This document shows, one piece after another, positions 7,201 to 11,254 of a stretch of 11,254 nucleotides of DNA. Under the pieces are notes generated by a model, which had not been told where the DNA came from, ran no database searches, and saw only the letters and a list, made by a program, of their open reading frames with translations. Origin of the DNA: an uncultured Prevotella sp. (lineage in GTDB: Bacteria > Bacteroidota > Bacteroidia > Bacteroidales > Bacteroidaceae); contig CAAGGA010000121.1 of NCBI GenBank assembly GCA_900769275.1, positions 1 to 11,254 of the forward strand. The letters are read 5' to 3'. The position numbers and the translations under genes were made by a program. Every line of letters begins with the position of its first letter. The stretch's first letter is position 1.

Positions 7201-9566
7201 ACGCACAGTCTGCCGTAGTACGACTGAGCGACGGCACGCCCCTCCTCGGACAAGGCAGCACTCCTGTCGTAAGAAACCGCACGGGAGTAGTACTCAGCAA
7301 CATCAACGGACTATACCAGAACGGCTACCGTACGAGCGACATAGCATGGCAATACCGCTTCTCCACCAAGGACTTCACAAAGATAAGGTTCGTCGCCGAC
7401 ATGGCAGCAAAGAATGCCGCCAGCGTCAATTACAAGGCGCAATATTCCCTTGACGGCAGCAACTACAGCGACATCACAGGAGCTTCATGGAGTGTTACTG
7501 CCAATACCGTGAAGCCACTGGAGATTTCCCTCCCTGCGGAAGCAGAAGAAAAAGACCTCGTCTATCTCCGTATCATGGGCACAGGCAGCGCAGTGTTCAA
7601 CTCCGGATATGCCTTTGACAAGACCTACGAGGGACTGTCCTACTGCGACCACTCCGAGTCAGGCGTAGGAAACGTATATGTCCTCGGTGAAGCAAAGGTG
7701 CATGATGACGGCAAAGCACCGTATATCTCCAGCACATCGCCCGTAAACGGAGCTGAAAGAGTCTCCTCATCAGGCACGATAACAATCAGTTACTCAGAGA
7801 GGATACAACGCTCTTCACTCAACGCAGAGATGACAATGAGCTGCGACGGCAAGGTCATCAAGACCCTTGAGCCCGTCTTCTCCTCACGCTCCCTCTCCTT
7901 CCCCTACGCAAACCTTACCTACGGCGCATCCTATACCGTCGATATTCCGGCAGGATACGTAGAGGACAGGAACGGCAATCCGGCAGAAGCATACACACTG
8001 GTCTTCATGGTAATGGACAGGCAGAAGCCTACAAGCCGCACCTTTGATGCCATAGTCGATGGCTCTCTAAAGCATCTGGCACAGAAAGACGGCTGCATCC
8101 CCGCCACCGAGGACATGCCGGCACAATACAGAACCATACAGGCAGCCATCGATGCAGCCCCCGCTGACGGCAGGAAACCTTACCTTATTTATATAAAGAA
8201 CGGAGAATACCGTGACCCTAACTTCTCATTCAACGCCGGTTACGGAACGAGATACACATCCTCACAGACCGGTACCAACGCTCCTACCGAGCGCATCGCA
8301 GGAGGTATCAACGAGTATGACTCATGCCGTATCGTGTATATCAACAAGCCGAACATACATCTCATAGGACAAAGCCGTGACAATGTCATCATCTCCACCG
8401 ACCGACTCGACGGCTCTACCAATGTTGCTAAACGCGTATGGTACCACATCAGCGCAGGAGCAACAGTGGAGGTACAGGCTGGAGGCACTGACTGTCACAT
8501 CGAAAACCTTACCGTAGATAACGAGAGCTGGACGAAACATAAGATGCAAGGTCCTCAGGCTCTGTGCTTCAATGTCTCCGGCGACCGCGCCATCCTCAAC
8601 AACGTACGCACACGTTCCTACCAAGACACCTACTACAATGGCAGCACGCGCACATTCATCAACGAGTCGGAGATACACGGTGCCGTGGATTTCATATACG
8701 GAAACGGCGACGTATGGTTCGAGAAATGCGTGCTGAACATCAACAGACCGTCTGGAGGATTCATCGTTGCACCGTCACATCCCGAGAACACGGCATGGGG
8801 ATATGTCTTCAACAACACCCGTATCACCACCGATGAAGTGAGCGATCCCTCACGTTACTCCATTTGGCTCGGACGTCCATGGCACGAAAAACCAAAGACA
8901 GTGTTCCTCCATACCACCATGGAACTGACACCCATGGACTCCCTATGGTACGAGACAATGGGCGGATTGCCTGCCATCTGGGCTGTACATGACTTCCACA
9001 ATGCCAACGGATATGCGTTCAGCGGAGCGAAGAATGCGTCACGAAAGGCATATTACTACACCGAAAACGGAAAGAAAATCTATGGATATTCCAAGAACTT
9101 CCTGACGGATGAAGAAGTGGCAAGCTATACCATTGCCAACGTATTTGCAGGCGATGGAACGACCAAGCCATCGGGTTACTGGAATCCTTCGCCTGTCATA
9201 GAGAAGACTTCCATGCCCTCTGTCAGCGTAAATGGCAACGTAGCCTCCTGGGAATCCGATGAATACGCCATCTGCTACGTCGTCACGGTGAACGGAAAAG
9301 CAGTGGCATTCCCAACGGACAACCGCTATGTGGGCAACGAAGGCGATGTCGTGACCGTGCAATCCGTCAATGAATACGGTTCTCTCTCCCTCCCCTCCGC
9401 TGCCGTCACCCTCGCTGCCCCCACCGACATCCAAGGCATCACAGCCGACAAAGCACCACACCGCACTTCGGATGCGGATTATGACATCACGGGAAAGCGC
9501 ATCGGCAACGCCACTCGCGGTATCGTAATCAGTGGCAAGAGCGGCACTAAAACAATAAGAAGATAA
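4227..9566 (+). CDS. Secreted bifunctional pectin esterase: CE12 rhamnogalacturonan acetylesterase fused to CE8 pectin methylesterase
   Basis: 1779 residues with a signal peptide (cleavage near Ala28). Residues about 32-310 are a CE12 SGNH esterase with IGDST (Ser39), NNRGKSG (Gly74), FAHND (Asn114) and DNTH (Asp268, His271); it should remove acetyl groups from rhamnogalacturonan I. Residues about 311-428 are Ig-like; about 428-600 and 601-795 are beta-sandwich modules resembling non-catalytic parts of Bacteroidetes pectinases. Two InlB B-repeat-type domains follow (about 802-874, 876-957; KWMEGD and GWKDN cores), then another sandwich (about 960-1157) and a Big_5 Ig domain (about 1159-1265). 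Residues about 1268-1655 are a CE8 pectin methylesterase beta-helix with Gln1444, YQD (Gln1466, Asp1467), VDFIYGN (Asp1488) and LGRPW (Arg1550, Trp1552), all catalytic positions intact. A fibronectin-like segment (about 1660-1735) and a tail (DYDITGKRIGN..GIVISG) resembling type IX secretion sorting ends close the protein. Surface display is inferred. Transcription is probably controlled by the upstream sensor. Confidence 0.93.
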   Translation: MTTAGNLTRQLLSALICLLTVTAMPAAAGKKKVHTIGDSTMADYATDGSTDKRGWAQMLQQFFNTDNITVNNRGKSGASSKSFYKESAYWPTLKSGGSDEMQAGDYLLIQFAHNDEKTQGTDGDELKAYYTAKGDAATAATVDYRGTTAFDTYKKYIRAYINEAKAMGVTPIVVGPICRKYFTSGDKDISRTGRHDLGDSFSLLKDGQLLTGQSVPASDDTYDYVASAKAVAEEYDDVPFIDLTTLTANLYLKYGSAYCTANLFCSGDNTHPAALGATLIAREFAQQLKIQAQSETDAKKKAVLEGLAKEVIVSNEITFNPTSGDFGEAYIGMNVTREYNISAFGLAAESGTFTISATEGFLLSTDKKDWTSSIEADYSGYSLIATVYVRAAVTAQGKTEGTLTASDGTNSKTLPLSVSGISMAGGEETTCTWHLNSTSTAGDSHVLTALDETASELEIMGVVTPEGHSPMQYLGIKGGTWPAGEIDEVSTRYVQFQMTVPSDKTFNLDRISFDVCGWGGNTVSYHAYYATKSDFSDQTLIGEGLSLKAKEPVSVTKDVVRKLEEGESVYIRIYPWLNALTSTATGKYIALSDVTLHGTVSEAGAETITISDAAITFPFADSEDKMGDAVYGNIETEACLSTPEVKLGTSLKISGTRSLGDVATALKVQNISGSSLGTSPSDAQSVIFTIRPADGFTFIPTAIEFGASRIGTSGGNVGVTIEGKDGTKNLGTFTALGSYKPADGKTFWGYYTSDIDGVSGNADQPIRVKLSLLGLGSNKEIALNNVKVTGTLSGSHTATTKYTLQYTVSPADAGTVTVEPRLDAYKEGSEVTVTAQKNFGYRFVKWMEGDTQFSAKATKTITMDRDRSITAVFEPVPVYTVKTSAVNDMEKPLGSITLSPDEHQGRYEEGETVTVTANETRIMKFAGWKDNFMNHSVTTATREITVSQDMEIVGEFEIQDFIAVFDASSVNAYASASNYPFNADVTWDEQRNAQSAVVRLSDGTPLLGQGSTPVVRNRTGVVLSNINGLYQNGYRTSDIAWQYRFSTKDFTKIRFVADMAAKNAASVNYKAQYSLDGSNYSDITGASWSVTANTVKPLEISLPAEAEEKDLVYLRIMGTGSAVFNSGYAFDKTYEGLSYCDHSESGVGNVYVLGEAKVHDDGKAPYISSTSPVNGAERVSSSGTITISYSERIQRSSLNAEMTMSCDGKVIKTLEPVFSSRSLSFPYANLTYGASYTVDIPAGYVEDRNGNPAEAYTLVFMVMDRQKPTSRTFDAIVDGSLKHLAQKDGCIPATEDMPAQYRTIQAAIDAAPADGRKPYLIYIKNGEYRDPNFSFNAGYGTRYTSSQTGTNAPTERIAGGINEYDSCRIVYINKPNIHLIGQSRDNVIISTDRLDGSTNVAKRVWYHISAGATVEVQAGGTDCHIENLTVDNESWTKHKMQGPQALCFNVSGDRAILNNVRTRSYQDTYYNGSTRTFINESEIHGAVDFIYGNGDVWFEKCVLNINRPSGGFIVAPSHPENTAWGYVFNNTRITTDEVSDPSRYSIWLGRPWHEKPKTVFLHTTMELTPMDSLWYETMGGLPAIWAVHDFHNANGYAFSGAKNASRKAYYYTENGKKIYGYSKNFLTDEEVASYTIANVFAGDGTTKPSGYWNPSPVIEKTSMPSVSVNGNVASWESDEYAICYVVTVNGKAVAFPTDNRYVGNEGDVVTVQSVNEYGSLSLPSAAVTLAAPTDIQGITADKAPHRTSDADYDITGKRIGNATRGIVISGKSGTKTIRR

Positions 9567-9582
9567 TAATGTCACAATACAA

Positions 9583-9646
9583 AAAGTGGTCAATCTGATT
9601 TGCTCCTCAATCAACGGAAGCGCATCAAATTGACCACTTTCTTTTT
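9583..9646 (+). terminator. Bidirectional intrinsic terminator between the convergent esterase and miaB genes
   Basis: AAAGTGGTCAATCTGAT (9583-9599) pairs with ATCAAATTGACCACTTT (9624-9640) over 17 positions with one mismatch, around a 24-nt loop. TTTTTT follows at 9642-9647 on the + strand, and an A-run at 9581-9585 gives the matching T-run on the - strand. It lies 17 bp after the esterase stop codon and would also stop transcription from miaB. Confidence 0.85.
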
Positions 9647-9667
9647 TATTAGTGCTTCTGTAATGTC

Positions 9668-9799
9668 AAAAAACAGAATGTCGTGCAGATTGAATCAGAA
9701 TGCCATGCAGATTGAATCAGAATGCCATGCAGATTGAATCAGAATGCCAACTGGCTTGAATCAGAATGCCAACTGGCTTGAATCATGATGTCAAACGGC
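9668..9799. repeat. 22-bp tandem repeat array downstream of miaB
   Basis: TTGAATCA starts at 9690, 9712, 9734, 9756 and 9778, an exact 22-bp period. Four units share TTGAATCAGAATGCC, while the fifth has TTGAATCATGATGTC; a degenerate leading unit at 9668 keeps CAGAATG in register. The units come in two linker types: ATGCAGA before the first three and AACTGGC before the last two. No spacers occur between units. The array ends about 20 bp before the miaB stop codon, so it lies in the 3' untranslated region of that gene if transcription reaches the terminator. Confidence 0.9.
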
Positions 9800-9819
9800 A
9801 TATCAGCAGGCTACGGGAA

Positions 9820-11127
9820 CTAAACCTCTTCGCCGAAGAGAGTAGCGGAAGTGCTGCGAACGATGCGCACGCGGACTATATCGCCGATATGGTGGCTGCC
9901 CTTGTCGAAGACTACCATCTTGTTCTGTTCGGTACGTCCGCACAACTGCTCACGACTTCGCTTGCTGTAGTTCTCTACAAGGACATCAAACTCCTTGCCC
10001 TCGTCCTGCTTGTAGTTTGCGGCGGACAACTCATTCTGCAAGGCTATCATCTCGTTTAGGCGCGCTATCTTGGTCTCTTCAGGGACATCGTCAGGCAGAT
10101 GCTTTGAAGCGTATGTGCCCGGACGCTCCGAATACTTGAACATGAAAGCACTGGCATACCCCACTTCCCTCATGAGCGAGAGCGACAGCTGATGGTCTTC
10201 CTCCGTCTCAGAGTGATAACCTACGAATATGTCCGTCGTTACAGCGCAGTCGGGGATGATACGCCTGATGGCTCTTACACGGTCGAGATACCACTCACGG
10301 GTGTATTTTCTGTTCATCAACCTGAGCATCCTGTCCGAACCGCTCTGTACGGGGAGGTGAATGTGCTTGCAGACATTGGGCATGTCGGCGATGACCTGCA
10401 GCGTCTCGTCGCTCATATCCTTGGGATGTGACGTGGTAAAGCGCACCCGCATCGTAGGCACTGCCTCCGCCACCATTCGCAGAAGCATCGGGAAAGTGAC
10501 CTCACCGCACTTATACGAGTTTACGTTCTGCCCGAGAAGCGTGACCTCCCTATATCCCTTCTCAGCAAGGTCCCTGGTCTCCCGCAGGATGCTTTCCACG
10601 TCACGTGAGCGTTCTCTGCCTCGTGTATAGGGCACTATGCAGTAGTGGCAGAAGTTGTTGCAGCCACGCATGATGCTGACAAAGCCGGAGATATGCACGC
10701 CATGTGCCCGTTTCGGGAGCACGTCACGGTAGGTTTCCGTGAGCGAAAGCGTAGTATCTATGGCGTTATGTCCCATCTCGCATTGCGCCATGAGGTCGGG
10801 AAGGGAGAGATAAGAGTCCGGTCCTGCCACGAGATTGGCATGATGTTTCTCCATAAGGTCTTCCTTCACACGCTCCGCCATGCAGCCTAATACGCCGAGA
10901 ATAACCCTGCGCTTCCTGTTTTTGTTTATGTTGTACAGAGTTTCAAGACGGTGGTATATCTTGTTCTCGGCATTCTCACGCACGGAGCAGGTGTTGAGAA
11001 AGACGGCATCCGCCTCGTCAATGTCCTCACAAGTCTCATAACCAGCCATCTGCATCACGGAGGCAACGACCTCCGAATCCGCCACGTTCATCTGGCATCC
11101 GTATGTCTCAATAAACAGTTTCTTCAT
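9820..11127 (-). CDS. miaB: tRNA-2-methylthio-N6-dimethylallyladenosine synthase MiaB
   Basis: A radical-SAM methylthiotransferase that adds a methylthio group to i6A37 in tRNAs reading codons that begin with U. The 435-residue length is normal for MiaB. The N-terminal domain has the three cluster cysteines in ETYGCQMN (Cys11), LNTCSVRENAE (Cys47) and LGCMAER (Cys82). The radical-SAM motif is MRGCNNFCHYC (Cys156, Cys160, Cys163), followed by VPYTRGRERSR, typical of MiaB rather than RimO or MtaB. The C-terminal TRAM domain covers about residues 370-435 and ends with a TAG stop. The ATG at 11125-11127 starts at the canonical MKKLFIETYGC and is preceded by an A-run, with no Shine-Dalgarno. The gene converges on the esterase gene. 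Its upstream region is the right copy of the edge repeat, and no separate promoter was seen. Confidence 0.97.
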   Translation of the reverse strand: MKKLFIETYGCQMNVADSEVVASVMQMAGYETCEDIDEADAVFLNTCSVRENAENKIYHRLETLYNINKNRKRRVILGVLGCMAERVKEDLMEKHHANLVAGPDSYLSLPDLMAQCEMGHNAIDTTLSLTETYRDVLPKRAHGVHISGFVSIMRGCNNFCHYCIVPYTRGRERSRDVESILRETRDLAEKGYREVTLLGQNVNSYKCGEVTFPMLLRMVAEAVPTMRVRFTTSHPKDMSDETLQVIADMPNVCKHIHLPVQSGSDRMLRLMNRKYTREWYLDRVRAIRRIIPDCAVTTDIFVGYHSETEEDHQLSLSLMREVGYASAFMFKYSERPGTYASKHLPDDVPEETKIARLNEMIALQNELSAANYKQDEGKEFDVLVENYSKRSREQLCGRTEQNKMVVFDKGSHHIGDIVRVRIVRSTSATLFGEEV

Positions 11128-11146
11128 TTTTTCTATTACATCTATT

Positions 11147-11254
11147 TATAGGTGGGTTCTATTAATTCGCTTTGTCATATTTTGGATTTATTTTCGAGGA
11201 CAAATTGTAAGTTGAAGAGGGTTTCTGTCCCCCGATAACGGGGGAAACGAAGGA
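11147..11254 (-). repeat. Dispersed intergenic repeat, right copy (inverted relative to the left)
   Basis: The reverse complement of 11167-11253 matches 47-133 at 83 of 87 positions, and 11147-11166 matches 191-210 at 19 of 20. It includes the CCCCCG-TTAT-CGGGGG hairpin and lies directly upstream of miaB. It lacks the 57-bp block of the left copy, so its short frame (ATG at 11178-11176, MTKRINRTHL) stops at TAA, 18 nt before the miaB ATG. The element continues to the window edge and may extend past it. Confidence 0.85.

Noticed and set aside
9039..9614. 191-codon open frame antisense to the esterase C-terminus
   Set aside because: Shadow of the esterase frame that also runs through the terminator.
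9668..9799. CRISPR array
   Set aside because: Units are directly adjacent with no unique spacers, are only 22 bp, and no cas gene is present.
9766..10059. 97-codon open frame on + starting in the tandem array
   Set aside because: It overlaps the conserved MiaB TRAM domain on the other strand and begins in repeat sequence.
1..11254. Composite transposon or integrative element bounded by the edge repeats
   Set aside because: There is no transposase, integrase or target-site duplication, and the repeats lie upstream of two housekeeping genes; dispersed copies explain them more simply.

Overview
The window looks like a chromosomal segment from a Bacteroidales bacterium, most likely Prevotella/Segatella. 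The reasons are a periplasmic two-component-type propeller / triple-tyrosine (Y_Y_Y) sensor fused to an AraC-type domain, a TAnnTTTG promoter box, start codons that mostly lack a Shine-Dalgarno sequence, and a large secreted pectin esterase with a type IX secretion-like C-terminal tail. The genus is inferred from these traits; there is no rRNA or marker gene to prove it.

Layout, left to right. Positions 1-210 hold one copy of a dispersed repeat that runs into the 5' end of pgeF/yfiH (182-1000, +), a laccase-domain peptidoglycan editing factor. A hypervariable-looking A-rich simple repeat (994-1079) separates it from a transmembrane sensor-regulator (1102-3516, +). That protein has the ligand-sensing half of a hybrid two-component system and its AraC DNA-binding end, but no kinase and no receiver domain. 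Behind it is a 22-bp tandem array ending in an inverted copy (3524-3630). Next comes a gene-free region of about 590 bp with a direct-repeat operator candidate (3889-3929), a Bacteroidales-type -7 box (3949-3956) and a structured leader of about 265 nt. This drives a 1779-residue secreted protein (4227-9566, +) that joins a CE12 rhamnogalacturonan acetylesterase to a CE8 pectin methylesterase through several beta-sandwich and InlB-type modules. A bidirectional terminator (9583-9646) and a second, unrelated 22-bp tandem array (about 9668-9799) separate it from the convergent miaB gene (9820-11127, -), a tRNA methylthiotransferase. The right edge (11147-11254) is a second copy of the left-edge repeat, in inverted orientation.

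How it fits together. The two middle genes form a compact pectin-response unit without SusC/SusD: a membrane-anchored one-component sensor is the obvious candidate to bind the 21-bp-spaced TTTGACG repeats and switch on the dual esterase, which would strip acetyl and methyl groups from pectin at the cell surface. The flanking genes are housekeeping. The parts least explained by normal annotation are the edge repeats (which form the leader regions of both housekeeping genes and differ by an in-frame 57-bp block), the folded leader of the esterase gene, and the two 22-bp arrays at gene 3' ends.
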